Shown: piece by piece, positions 1 to 11,798 of the stretch
How positions within the stretch are numbered: the stretch's first letter is position 1
Layout of the letters: every line of letters starts with the position of its first letter
Assembly: GCF_000340215.1 (NCBI RefSeq)
Contig: NW_006921532.1
Location: 4,105,126 to 4,169,125, forward strand
Reading direction: 5' to 3'
From: Pseudocercospora fijiensis CIRAD86
Taxonomy: Eukaryota > Ascomycota > Dothideomycetes > Mycosphaerellales > Mycosphaerellaceae
DNA length: 64,000 nucleotides
Made by a program: the position numbers and the translations under genes
The notes under the pieces: model-generated
Told to the model about the DNA's origin: nothing
Seen by the model: the letters and a program-made list of their open reading frames with translations, nothing else
Databases searched by the model: none

Positions 1-959
1 GTGTCCACGTCTGAAGCCTCGCGTCGCTAGCCTCGGCAATAATACAGCAACAAATGGCTACAAGAACTTCACGGTGAAGACCTCCCTCTCTCTCACGGCC
101 CATATAACAGATATTTCATCATTGTTCGGATCACGACATGTCTGGAAAGTGCATTGTTCATCGACACATGTACTATCAAGCCTGCTATTTCAAACGTTTC
201 CATTCGCGACCAAGTGTGCTTCGACGGGGGTTTGAGGCTCGTCGCTGTGGCAGAAATTGGTGTAAACACTCTCCGGCCCACAAATCGAGTTGCTATGTGG
301 AGCGACCAAAGTCGAAAGTTGTTGGCTCTGGGATGGCAATGCTGCAAGAACACCGTCGACGACTTGCCCGAGGTCTATGCCTTGAGCCTCATCGAGGTGC
401 TTCCGGCTTCCGGCTGTTGATGTCTGGAATGTTTGCAGATATTTGAAGACACCTCTGCGCGCAGTGGAACACAAAATCGGTGGTTTGTTGACCAGCTCTG
501 TTTGGTTATCGAGTCAAGTGCGACGATGTTCGATGAGCGAGCACCACTGCGGAAGCACAAGTGCCCGGAGAGCGGCTGGCACACTTCGATGCGACACAAC
601 TTCCGCTCTATACTACTAATAAGACCGAAAGTGCCTGTAGGAGCTGACATCCCTGTACTTGCAGCAGGAAGCATAGCCTGGCGCTCAGCTCGGGCAGCTC
701 GATCCCAGCATTCGTGAGGTATCAAAAGTTTAAACTTCCTTGTTGTCAATACTCAAGGATCGCCAGTTCAGTGGAGTGCTTGGAGAGGAGGTAAGCCGCC
801 GAATTAGTGGCTCAAGGGTGAATAAGGGCCATGGCGCCGAGAGGTTGCGTTCTGAGCCCGATTGCGCATGCTAGCAGAAGCCGCTGAGCTGCAGCTGCAA
901 TGAATCGCTCCCAATATCACGTCGCTAAGCTCACGCAATGTGACGGTATTGCTAGTGTC
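1..959. other. Left-edge intergenic DNA, no gene recognised
   Basis: This stretch has ordinary base composition with CpA and TpG present, so it is not RIP-mutated. It contains only short overlapping reading frames, none of which resembles a family I know. It lies downstream of the PFF1 stop codon and may include its 3' UTR and part of a neighbour beyond the window edge. Confidence 0.4.
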
Positions 960-3900
960 TCAGATCGTGAAATCTCTGTAGCCCTCTAATAGACCATCTG
1001 CAGTCTTTGTCACAGCAGACCACACAGGCTCGAAACGCTTCAGCTCATCGAAGGCAGGTATGGTACCTGGTGTGTTGGCGTCGCTCCACAGACACCACAC
1101 TCTCACTCGCTGGCCTTTTGCTGGTATTTCTGTCCAGGACACATTGACGTGAAAAGTCTTGTCCCAAGTCCGACTCTCCAGCCTGATCTCCTTGCTGCCT
1201 TGATCACCTACTTCTGGCTGCCGAGCGTCATGTGGGCAGTTCTCAACGTGGACTGCGGAGGCCGCTTCTTCGAGCGCAACCCGGCATTGTTTGGAATTTA
1301 TTCCACGAACGCTGAAAGTGGCCGTGGAAGCATTATGACTGATTTGAACTTCCATCCAATCACGATATGCATGCTTCTTGTTCGTGGAGTTCGCCGGTAG
1401 TGCCGGATATCCCCGCGGGACCACGTTAGGAGGCAATCCATAGAACTACGAAGAGATGTTAGCAAGTGCTATTAGACTTCGTGTCTTGGAGCTTGCTTAC
1501 AGAGCATCCCAGCAAGCCGTTCCTGTTAGCTACAGCAGAATCACCACAGCGCAAAGGTTGACCAGCAGCGCTTGGCATCTCTGAAATGATATCCTGGATA
1601 TACCCATCGAGGCCGATCACGGTGACGTTGTTGGTGCCGTTGTCGAGATCCATACTCTGTACAAAGTAGTATTTGAGTCGTGCGTCTCGAGAGAACGGGA
1701 ATGCAACCAGATTGTAAATCAGGCATCCGACAAAGACCAGCAGGAGAAATGTCGGGACGTGGTAGGTAAAACGGTGCAGGAATGGAATTACTGGCAGTAA
1801 TAGCAGCACTGTGAATGTCGCCAGTAAAAGATAGATGGGTAGAGGTGCATTGCCATCTGCAGGTGTCTGATGAGTTGCTGAGGTGATCATTAACGCGATG
1901 CTTCCAATGATGATGACATTGATTGGCACTAGGATAACGATCTGAATGAACCAAGTCCACTGGGGCAGGGAGCTGGACCATGCTTGCTCATCCATTACGG
2001 CGTTGTTGAGATATGGATCTTCAGTGTCTTCAGGTATTTCGTGTCGATCTGGGCGCTTTCTGCTAAATGTATGTTGACTCGCCTGGGTGTCTGCATGTTG
2101 AAGTAAAGAGCTTCTCTCGGTTGGCTCAGCTTCATCCGCCGAGCCTTGATTTTCCAGTAGTCTTCTCGACGATCGGCTTCCGGGCCTGATAGAGGTCGCA
2201 TCTGTCTGAGCACCCAGCACTCTAGAGACGTACTTTGATATCTTGGGTAGAGCAAAAAGCTCCAGGTAGGACACCAGCAGTGCGATTAACATTGTCGCGT
2301 TGTAGATGACCAAAAAATAGCCGCTGGCGATGTGCAGCTGGTGTTCTCCTACCGTTGCCACAACAAGGAAGGTCCAGCTTAGAACATAGAGCCAAATGAG
2401 GCAGAACATACGATGAAGAGCCGTAGGTCTAATCTCTGCGGCTCCTGCTAATACAAACCATGCACTGGCTAACCAAGCAGAAAGGAACATGGACCTAAGG
2501 TGAGTTGTCAGCAGTTGTGCTTCCATTATGCTGCTCAGAGCGCATGGGGATTGATGCCGGGGAAGCAGTGGCGTTAGCGGACCATTTGTAACTTACCAAA
2601 CTGCGTATTCGCTGCTGTAAATGATGTATGGGTTGACCTTTGTCAACAAGTAAGCGAGCAGCATGACAATTCCCGTGGCAACAACGAAGGCGACTAAGAA
2701 GCGGAAGAAGCCTCTAAAACCAAACAACCGCACTGCTTCATCATCGTCGGCCGAGTGGAGGTACCTTTTCCCTCCAAATGGGTACCATTTGTCGCTTCTA
2801 CGAATGAGCACTTCAAGCAGGATGAGGATGATCGGACCGGCGACGAGGAGGCTGACAGATAGCGCAAATAGAGTGTTGAGTTGTCCGACAACGAACGCAT
2901 GGCCGAGAACGTCGAAATAGAAGCCGTCTTTGGCGTGACCAGTGTCCAACTTGCCATTCTCGTCCTGTAATCCTCCTTCGAATTCGGAGCCTTGGAAGGA
3001 AGTCAATTCTTGCATGGTAGCTACGGCTGCAGAGAGCATATGCCACAGAGAGTCCGGATTGGTGTTCCTGGAGTCATCTTCATTCGTGTGGTATCTTGCT
3101 CTCGGCTCGTAGAAAGCCACGTCTAAGCCACGAAGGCCTAGCTCCTCGTCAAACACCGAGTAGTCAGTACCACTACGAATAAAGCCTCTTTTGAAACCAT
3201 CACCGCTGACGACATTTCCGAAGGGACGTGGGCTCTTGGCATACGATTTGGTCACTTCAGCGTCGGTACTGCGGAAGAGGATCGCACGGCCGCCAGCGCC
3301 AGCGCCTTCTAAATTCAAAAATGTATGCTGCACGAGGATTGGAACGGGTCAGCAAGAGACTGGAAAGGGCGTAAGGGGTTCTATTTCGGCGGGCCTCACC
3401 GGAAATTGTGCCAGTGGATGTCTGACAAAATTGCGTGCCCCGTAGAGTCCATTCTCTTCTGCGTTGTTGAGAAGAGCCACAATTCCTCTTCTAGGTTGAT
3501 TGCCAGATCTGGTGAAAAGTGAGATCAGCTGCAACACTGTGACCACTCCAGCGCCATCATCTGTTGCACCAAATCCAGATGAAACGCTGTCGTAATGTGC
3601 ATTAACAAGAACACCACTGCTGCCTTTGTAGCGCTTAGTCTGATTCCACCAGTCTCCGGCTGTGTCCTCAGTGCCACGAACATACACGAGTATGTTGTCG
3701 CTTTCTCCGTAGAGTGTCACCGGTCTGTTGGTCCAATCGTCAAGGCTGGTGAAGTTGGAGCTATCATTTGCGAACACAGTCACTGCTCTTTCGCCCTCGA
3801 CATCCGATGTCCACTTTCCATTGACGGCATATACACTTTTGTGGTCCGCTCCATTGTGCTTCAAAATCTCGCCGATTCTCTGTAGCAAGTAGCTCTTGAC

Positions 3901-4146
3901 AACATCGTTACGCCGTGAGCCCAACGGGTGATAGCCGTCGGAAAGGAATTCGAGATCGAGCCAGGCCGCCGTGAGGTTGATACCGTCGATCGGTGCCGGA
4001 TTCGCAGGAGCTGGCGGAACTCTGACGTGCACGACGAGCAGTGCTGCGAATAGGGCGATGTAGAACAAGGAGCCAATGATTGAAACCTGCAGAGGCAGGA
4101 ACGCAAGTGGGTTCCAAGATCTGGTTCTCGTCATTATTCTGAGCAA
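960..4146 (-). CDS. PFF1: Vacuolar membrane protease, M28 family (Pff1)
   Basis: Four exons, 4146-3400, 3327-2597, 2494-1501 and 1445-960, join in phase to a 985-residue protein. The introns are 72, 102 and 55 bp with GT-AG ends. The N-terminus has a membrane segment near residues 22-40. The lumenal M28 zinc-aminopeptidase domain follows, with HYDS (His184), GATDDGAG (Asp196/197), NAEENG (Glu230/231), SGTDY (about Asp304) and RYHTNEDD (about His329), which are the expected metal and catalytic positions. Exons 2 and 3 add several hydrophobic helices, and exon 4 is a soluble C-terminal domain. This order and length fit fungal and yeast Pff1, a multi-spanning vacuolar membrane protease; its substrate is not established here. 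The start is the first Met before the membrane segment. The gene is oriented in tandem with the regulator upstream. Confident in family, fairly confident in all splice sites. Confidence 0.93.
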
Positions 4147-4724
4147 GCCTATTCAGGCAGCATTAGGTCTGGAAGGCAGTAGACGAGTTCCACTGTCAGA
4201 GAAGGCGTACGGCGCGGAAGTGTTTACGTCTGGACAGACAGACATGGGATGGGGTACCTACCTAGTCGAGGTCGAAGCTTGGAGCAGGTTTGATAAGTAA
4301 CCGTTAGACATCTCAGGGCTTCGTCATGGCCCAAGCTCCTGCAGAGGAACGAGGTCATGGGACCAAGACCTACAAACTGCCGCATTCTCATGATGTCTTC
4401 AGTACTCACCAGAACACCACATAAGACGTTGACTTGGACCAAGAGCAATATCGGCTTTCGCTACGCAGGTCGTGAAGATTGATTCCGAGGCCGCTTGCTT
4501 CTTTATATCGTTTCATCATGCTACAGGACCGCCAGCGCACAGCTATCACAACAAATCTGCCATCTATGTCCGTGCGAACGCAGTACAGGAAACGTGGGTA
4601 TCACTTTATATCATAACCGAGCAATGTGCAAGCCTGCCTCTTTCCCGGAACACCAAAGCCATGCTTGAAACTGGAAACACCTTCTTCCCACCCAGTTAGT
4701 TCCATGCGCAATAACGCGCAAACC
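4147..4724. other. Intergenic spacer, PFF1 promoter side
   Basis: About 580 bp between the PFF1 start and the stop of the zinc-cluster gene, both on the minus strand. It should hold the 3' UTR of the regulator and the promoter of PFF1. I see no recognisable RNA gene or repeat. Confidence 0.5.
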
Positions 4725-7693
4725 CTACTGATGATTTTGATATCCTGAATGCATCATATTCATCGGGTTCCATTCAGCCCCGCCGAACAGGCCGTGAATG
4801 TCGATGTTGGAAAGATTCTGCTGAAACGCTTGTTGGCCCGGCCAGTGCTCCTGTGGAGGCATTTGTATCGCTGGTGCAGAGCTATCGGGCTGTCCGTTGC
4901 TGTATGCCATGTGCTGAGGATATCCCATGCTTCGCTGGAACATCTGTGGGTGGCTTTGCTGAGGCTGCTGTTGGCGCTGTTCGATATACGGCGGGAGCGT
5001 GAAAAATTGAGCCTCAATATTCTCGTCACCACCCCTACCTGCCGAACCAGCAGGGCTGGAGTGGTCTATGCCGCCGTAATTCTGCTGGCCTCCAAATGGC
5101 TGCTGCTTGCCGTATTGGTGATTGTTCTCAAAGGTTGTCAGCGGTTGATTCGGGTAGACAAAGGGCTCATCGGCCGCAGGAAACATCATCGTTGAAAGGT
5201 CTGTCAAGGCCGCATTCGCAAAGTTAGGTGGAACTGAGTATTGCTGCATCCCAGTCGCCATCGGCTGTGAGAGACTTCGTTTTTGTACGGCAGAGAAGGC
5301 GCTCGAGTCATAAGCTCCGCTGGTAGGTGTCTGTGGACCATAGGAGGAAGCGTCGGACTGAGACCAGCAGCCTTCAAAGGGCGAGGCGGTTGCCGATGCA
5401 TTGCCATTTGGCATTTTTGGAAACGTACTGGCCCGCTTGGCACCCGGGATGTCCTGCGCGGTCGTGGAGATGTCGGGGTGACTTCTCGAAGCTTGCGCAC
5501 TTGCAAATTGTTGATGTGGCCCTTCATCGAATGTCCTCTTCTTGGTAATGCCTGGGTTCTGCCGACCCTCTCGCATCCAGGCTGGTAACCTTTGAAACAC
5601 GATATTCAATGTGGCTGTGCATCTGTCAGCAGCCATGCTACGTGATGCCAATGAAGCCAAGACGTCTCTGCCTTCGATTGCATCCTTCATCACAGCTTCT
5701 GTGGTAGCGTTGTCGGGATTCTCAGCGGCGAAATACACAAGCGCGAGAATGGAAAAGAAGGTTGTATACATGATGAACCAGAAGGCACCATTGAGCAAGC
5801 CTCTCTGTTTCATCTGCGACGCAATGTGGATGATATTGCGTGATACGTTCACAAACGAAGCGGCGCATGCGTATGCGCGTTGATCGACCGGTTTCGAGCG
5901 TTTCTCCATTGCCACGAAATGAAGGAATGGTCGGTAGAGAAGGACTTGCGCGTGCGCATACGACAGTCGCAGCAGCTGTTGAACTCGCGCATACCTAGGA
6001 GGCGCGTCGCATGGTGTCAAAATTGGCGGTAGGCTGTTCTTCCAATCTTCGAGTTCACCCTCGATCTCACGGATTGTCGAGAATGGTATTGAGTACGACT
6101 TGTCGGCGGAGCTCTCTGCACTCTGTACCTTGATCGGATAAATCACGCGCACGATTTTTTGGAGTATCAACACCAGGCGTGTGTGAGCATTGAAGGCAGT
6201 GGTCAAAGAGACCACACCTTCCGGCATTGCCAAGATACCATCCTTGGTGACATACTCGTCGTCAACTTCGGTTGGAAGTTCCTGATCAATGTCGTCGTCA
6301 CTGAGTGTCTGTGGAAGCCCCAGCATAGCACCAACGTAGGTATCCATTTTGCGCACGACCCAGAACACTCTCTTTCTGCTTTCCGCCTCGATGGGGTCGA
6401 AGCGTCCGGCGGCAGCACGATGCAAACCCATCCTCAAGGCTGATCTCAGAGCCACGCCAACGTAAGCATAGCATTGCGACATCTTTGCTGACGATTGAAG
6501 GAACAGAATCATGAAGACGACTGCTTGGATGGAAGAGAGATCTCGACAATCAGCAATGTCCATCAACTGGCGAGCGGTCTTGAAATATGTGAAGCCCTGT
6601 TGAATAGCGCTTTCGTAGCCATCGCGGTCTATGCTACTTTCGTCGTCTTTGCCAAACAGGCTGCCGAGTGCAACAGCGCTGTAGAACAAGGGGAGAAATT
6701 TCTGGTCCTCGTTATTGTAATGATCGGGAGGCTTGCTGTATATGCTGTCGAAGCTTTCCCAAAACGAAGGCTGATGCACCATACGCAAAAGCGCAGCGGC
6801 ATCATTCAGGGCATACATGCAGAGCTGTCGAGCCGTGTCTCTCGGTGGAAGATCTGTGCTAACAGGAGACATCTCGCCGAGCGGCGATTCAGCGGCTGAT
6901 CTGGGCGAGTCGAGCAATTGCGACATGGGCCTTGTTTTCACAAACGGCGTCGCCATGGTGTCAGGCCCCATGAGATCGCCCAGCTGCTCACGCATTCTTC
7001 TCACAAAGCTGAGTCCTGATGAGTGGCCGTGGTAGTCCCAGTGACCAGTCTCATCCATGTCGAGCTGAGCCACGGCGCGGACCATGGACTCTAGATTGGT
7101 GTCTGATCTTTTGTCGGCCACTGGTGCGGGAGGTGGACGAGCGGGACGAGATTCCGCGGCAGCAGCAGCCGCATTGCCTTTGCCTGGTGCTCCAGGAATC
7201 CAGCCCTGGGCGACGGCGGCATCAATGCCAGGATCGTTCAGGTCAAGATTGGGTATGAGAATGTGAAGTAGTGTCTCGGCACGATGCACTCGATGTTCAA
7301 GATTCTCCACATACTGCGGCGCGGGATTCCTTCGTCGATTGGACGGTTGATCGTAGGTGCAGTCTGGGACATGTTCAGCTTGAAGTGTTTACAAAAGTGG
7401 GCTGAATTCATGGCAGACCTACCATAGCTATACACTGTGCAATGAGTACATGGCTGCTTTCCATCGCACTTGATTTTCTTCCGCCTACATTCATCACAGG
7501 CGCGAGTAACCCTCCGGCGCTTCTGCAACGGACCAGGTGCCTTGACCGGTGGCGCATTTTTGCCAGCTGGACCCGATGAAGGAGAGCCCTGGGCGGACTC
7601 CGTCTTGATTTCCTGCTGATGCTCCTCTTCGCCAGACTCTGCATCGCTCAGATGCTCGTCGTATTCTTCAGGCGACGCATGCTCCATGGCCAT
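4725..7693 (-). CDS. Zn(II)2Cys6 transcription factor with fungal_trans domain
   Basis: Two exons, 7693-7423 and 7363-4725, separated by a 59-bp GT-AG intron that falls inside the zinc cluster, give 969 residues. The binuclear cluster has six cysteines at 66, 69, 76, 82, 85 and 92 ([19 protein letters not shown], then HC and DC). The last Cys is encoded after the intron, so the splice is needed for DNA binding. A linker and a short dimerisation helix ([19 protein letters not shown]) follow. The middle-homology region lies at roughly residues 270-480 and includes [16 protein letters not shown], typical of fungal_trans. The C-terminal third is rich in Gln, Asn, Ser and Pro, consistent with an activation domain. 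The cluster resembles yeast Asg1-type regulators (CTVYSY core), but target genes cannot be read from sequence. An upstream acidic stretch precedes the cluster. Confidence 0.88.
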
Positions 7694-7998
7694 TGGCTTG
7701 CTGTCACGGGTGACAGTGTAGTCCAGCTACCAGCAGTAGTGAGCTCCAGGCATTGAACGCCGTCTCGCGGGATATGTGGCCGGGAGGGGTGCAGAAGTAG
7801 GAGGATGTAGGAGACACAGTCAGGTTCAGGACGGGCTGTGGGAGTGGCGTTCTCAGAATGTCGCTTGGCGGTTGGTCGGTGTCTGGGTCGATGTAACGGC
7901 AGTGCAGCGCCAGGGAAGGGCTTGAAGAGGGAGAGTGGCAGAGGATTCAGCCTTGTGCCGACGCAAGAGACCAAGTCCAAGTCCAAGTAGTGGATCCC

Positions 7999-8046
7999 GG
8001 TGGCAGTGGCAGAGGCAGTGGCAGTGGCAGAGGCAGAGGCAGTGGC
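7999..8046. repeat. GGCAGT/GGCAGA hexanucleotide array
   Basis: About eight imperfect six-base units alternate GGCAGT and GGCAGA, ending at GGCAATG. It lies about 300 bp upstream of the zinc-cluster gene start. Confidence 0.85.
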
Positions 8047-8665
8047 AATGCAACCAGGTCAAGCGAGCGCACCGCGGGCGGGCTCTGCTTCGTCCGAGCC
8101 CTGGCAGAGCGACAGACGTGCAGAAGGTGCGAGTGGAGGATAGCAGAAAAGTGGAAGTCGCAGCTGAGCGATGCTGTCAGCCAAGCCGCGGCGAGAGTTT
8201 AGTGGATATAATACTGTAGTGCTGCGCTGCATGCCATGCCATGCCATTCTTCGCGCTTGAGGTGCGGTGCGGTGCGGCGGCCGATGACCGCAAGCCCAAT
8301 GATACAGTGGAGGAGTCGTAATCAACATCAACACAGGCGTCCGCGATAGGAGGAGGCCTGCGTCGCCATGCTGTTCTCAGCTCTGCAATAGGGCGATGTC
8401 GCAGCGCTGCGTGCGGACTTAAGCGCTGGCCACGCTGCGAGCGGGGGTGCCTTACCTTCCCTCGCTTCTCTATCCGTTTTGAGCCCAGCCCAGCCCAGCC
8501 CACAGCGTGAATTCGCAGACACAGCTTAGAAATGCGCTTCCTCCGAGCAGAGCAGACTCATCTCATCACTCGCAGCCGCTGCCGCTGCAACACTGTCCGT
8601 CCGTCACGTCTGTCAGCCATTGTGACGGCCTGGTCCTTACCTCGTCGGCCCTGCCACTGCCACAC

Positions 8666-8730
8666 GGTCACCGTCACCGTCACCGTCACCGCACCGCACC
8701 GCACCGCACCGCACCGCACCGCACCGCACC
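8666..8730. repeat. GTCACC then GCACC microsatellite
   Basis: Four GTCACC units run directly into about eight five-base GCACC units. The switch from a six-base to a five-base period suggests slippage after loss of one base. Confidence 0.85.
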
Positions 8731-8884
8731 GGTCGCACGCTGCCAGGGTCTTCAATGTCGTCATGCTTAGGTACATAGTATTTCTCGACGTCGTAGGCCC
8801 ACTTGCAGACACCACGGCAAGCACGGCCACTGCGGCTACGTGCGCCACGCCACGATGCAGGTGCAGATCTCGCTCAACGATGTA

Positions 8885-11721
8885 CAGCGTCTTGACGCAT
8901 CGGAAGGCTATTTCTTAGCGAATTCGCTAATTTTACGCCCCCGGCTAGGTTTCACGCTTTGCCTAACAAAACTTGGTGTGTGGATGTGCTAGTAGCTAAT
9001 AGAAGTAGGCGATTAGAACGTTAGGTCGACTGTAGGCGGATTAGTAACTCTTAAGGTTAAGAAGGAGGCATAACTCGAGGCCGTATAGAAGGCTCAATTT
9101 AACGACTATAGATAACAAAGTAGACTCTATCTATTTACTAACGAGTATAGCCGCTATTAGCATTAATAACGGCTTAGTAGCGCTTAGGCATACTATTAAC
9201 CTACACTCGTATTTGCTAGAAGGTAATCTTGCTATATTCTTTAAGGATTGCTAGTAATAGCTTACGACTAACTAGCCTGTCTCTGCGCCGTTTAATAGCC
9301 TCTTTTATAGTACGCTAGAGGTTCTTAATAGGGTTTAAATTAGGTAAAGAAGGTAGCTATACTATACGGACAATGCGATAAGAATTAAGTGCTATTATTA
9401 TATAACTAGCTCGGTGCGAGGTCGCGTTGTCTTACTAGAACAAGGCGAATTCGAGGTGCTATGCTCTATTATAATAAAGGCTCGAGTTGTTAGTAATAAT
9501 AGTATTTAATCGGTCGAGTTCTTTACGGACTTCTAGCATAATACGTTAAGAATAGCTAGCGGCATTAATATTGCCTTAATCTAAAGTATTCTATAGAATA
9601 AGAGGTCCTTTGCCGCTACGTCTACTAATATAGGCCTATATTATCTAGTAAGGAAGGCGTTAGAAGCGAGGCCTCGAACATACGTCTCGGTTACGCTTAC
9701 TAACCTATCGAGTTACAAAGAGCCGCTTATATAATCTATTACGCATAGTATACTCGTCTAACTATAGAACGTTAGCCTAATTATCGGTTGTCTAGTAACG
9801 GTATAACTATGCCTATTCTAACCTCTTTTGTTATATTAGTATGCTATAGAAGGGGCGAGGGCGTGCGACGTAGCGGCGGAAGCTAAATCGACGGCAAATT
9901 CGAGATATAGTACGAGGACAGCAAGGTAGGTTTAAAGCGTCCCTTATCTCGCAGAAAGTTATCCGTCTCGTAGTAGCATTTTATGTAACGAAGCTAATAA
10001 TGTCTCTCTATTATTAGGTTATAAAGATCGTACGCCGCCGGCGTAGTACGTTAATAAGAAATAGGCTTCTCGAGTTGTCGACTAAAATAGGTACTAAATC
10101 CGGGTCTTCTTACGATCGATAGCGACAGACCCGCGGAGTCTGCTATTCTATATATATATTGTAAACAGTCTTATACGCTCTCTTTAACTACTTAGTAATA
10201 CGAGAGACTAACTATCCTACTACTCGGTAGAGGTGTTTAATAGCGTAGCGAAGTTTGTATAGAAGGACGACTCGCCGGTAGATTTAGTATTCGAGGCTCT
10301 AGCTCTATTAGGTAGCGATTTCGTACGATAGAAGCTCGTAAGGAGTCCTAAATAAGAGCGTACGCAGTAATAGAAGTGCTAGCTATCTAGCAGGTCGATT
10401 AGCGAGTAGAAGGAAGCGCTAGAGTATTTATTATATCGATTAAGAAAGCAAATTAAAGCCGGAGGATTAAGATAAAGAATTAGGAGTTGCCTCTTCTAGA
10501 CTAGTAGCTTTACTAGTCAATCCGGCAAGTTCCTGCCGAGCTAGTAAGATTACTAAAGTGCGGGGTATAACGTCGACTCGAGAGGTCGGACTCGGAGGCT
10601 TAGAATCGCTAGAATCGAGGTTTATAACCTCTACTAGTAGATTATAGCGCTGCAAAGCCTCTTATTGCTTAATTAGCTACTACTAAGAGTCGTCGTATTT
10701 AGGTAGTCGATTATAGACTAGCGGCGGAAGGCTTAGTATACGATTACGGTAGTAGAAGTATAGTAGACTAGTATAACGTAGACTAGCGGGTCTAGCCGAC
10801 GCTGCGCCTACCCTTATTGCCCTTACTACGACTTTATATTCTTCTTGTTCTTCTACACTTAACTAAGGCAACCGACGGACAGGTGCGTCTATAGCGCGCG
10901 TAGTACGAGCGATAGCATTATTAAGAGTCGAAGGAATAGGATAGGGGGCTAGACGAGAGGTTAGTATACGGACAGCGCCTATTCGAAGGCCTAGTAGTAT
11001 CGATTAGCGCTAGAAAGCAGGCGAGGACACAATACTTAGTATAGGACTTCTAGCTAGTAAGCTACCTGCCTCGGAAGCCAAGTCTCGAAGGACACCTATT
11101 AAGTTACGCTCTCGCTAGCTACTATCTAGTCGACTAAGCAAGAATAGCCTCTTAAAGGTGCTAGTACCTTCCTGTTTAGCTAGAGGTCTAAATACCTCCG
11201 GAAGGTTGGTATAGCGTTAATCTCGAAGTAGTCTCGCGCTATAAGTACGGATAACACCTAAGCAACCTCTTCTGCGGCTATGCTAAGCATAGTACGCGTT
11301 AAAGTAAGAGCAGGGCATTATAGGGGAACGAGAGAGAAGCTAACTATATAGTATAGGACTCTATACGCGTAAACACTACTAAAGTTGCCTATATATCGAC
11401 GACGCGTCCTCTATAATTACACTCGAGCCCCGAGTTTAATCTAATAGAGACCTACTCCTAATTAATTAACAAAAACCTCCTTCGTAGTTCGAATTCCCTC
11501 CTTCTTCCTTCTATTTACCTATAGGCACTGCGCATTATATAATATATTATAAATCTATAGAAAGATAGTCGTCTTAAAGGCTAGTTAGTCGGTTTTAGTA
11601 ATATACGTAATGCCAATCGGCTAATTCCGGCAGTCTGATTTAGGAATGTAATAACTAGGGTTACACTCGGTCCGCAATTAGAGCCTCGCTACGCATACTT
11701 TGTATAGTAAAGTGCTCCTCG
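8885..11721 (-). mobile_element. Truncated Tc1/mariner-type element, left arm of palindrome, RIP-inactivated
   Basis: The left terminus is TA followed by CAGCGTCTTGACGCATCGG, and the same terminus appears inverted at the right edge (14752). The arm aligns by eye, in inverted orientation, with 11799-14752 at very roughly 80% identity. A decayed transposase lies on the minus strand, C-terminus outward. At about 9311-9350 the reverse strand reads PSLPNLNPIKNL-stop, a mutated form of the PDLNPIENLW motif. TpA is greatly enriched, and stops occur where Trp or Gln codons are expected, as RIP produces. Compared with the right copy it lacks about 75 bp at the inner end, including the inner terminal repeat. 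Transposase homology covers only the outer half; the inner about 1.3 kb is unassigned. Confidence 0.8.
8915..8930. repeat. 16-bp perfect palindrome inside the left terminal repeat
   Basis: TTAGCGAATTCGCTAA is self-complementary and recurs at 14707-14722 near the opposite terminus. Conservation at both ends of otherwise RIP-scrambled copies suggests it belonged to the original subterminal sequence, possibly a transposase-binding site. Confidence 0.75.
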
Positions 11722-11798
11722 CCTATATAGCGTCTTAACGCATTAGAAGGCTATTTAGTGTTCCGCGGCGCGATCTCTCGCACTACGGCCCCTTTCCG
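11722..11798. repeat. Palindrome spacer with third copy of the element terminus
   Basis: This 77-bp interval separates the arms. It begins with TATATAGCGTCTTAACGCAT, matching the terminal repeat found at 8885 in the same orientation, so the complete right-hand element appears to start at about 11728 after a TA. Confidence 0.7.

Larger units (their letters stand above)
7694..8884. other. Long promoter region of the zinc-cluster gene with microsatellites
   Basis: About 1.2 kb upstream of the regulator start. It has pyrimidine-rich tracts and two simple-repeat arrays described separately. Reading frames here are low-complexity shadows of the repeats. The region retains CpA and TpG up to the transposon edge, so RIP has not visibly spread into it. 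Confidence 0.55.

Noticed and set aside
375..749. A 124-residue minus-strand frame near the left edge
   Set aside because: No recognisable domain, no conserved look, and competing frames on both strands. Insufficient to call a gene.
8507..8918. Overlapping plus-strand frames of 87 and 128 residues before the transposon
   Set aside because: They run through the GTCACC/GCACC microsatellite and translate to His/Arg/Thr repeats, so they are low-complexity artefacts.
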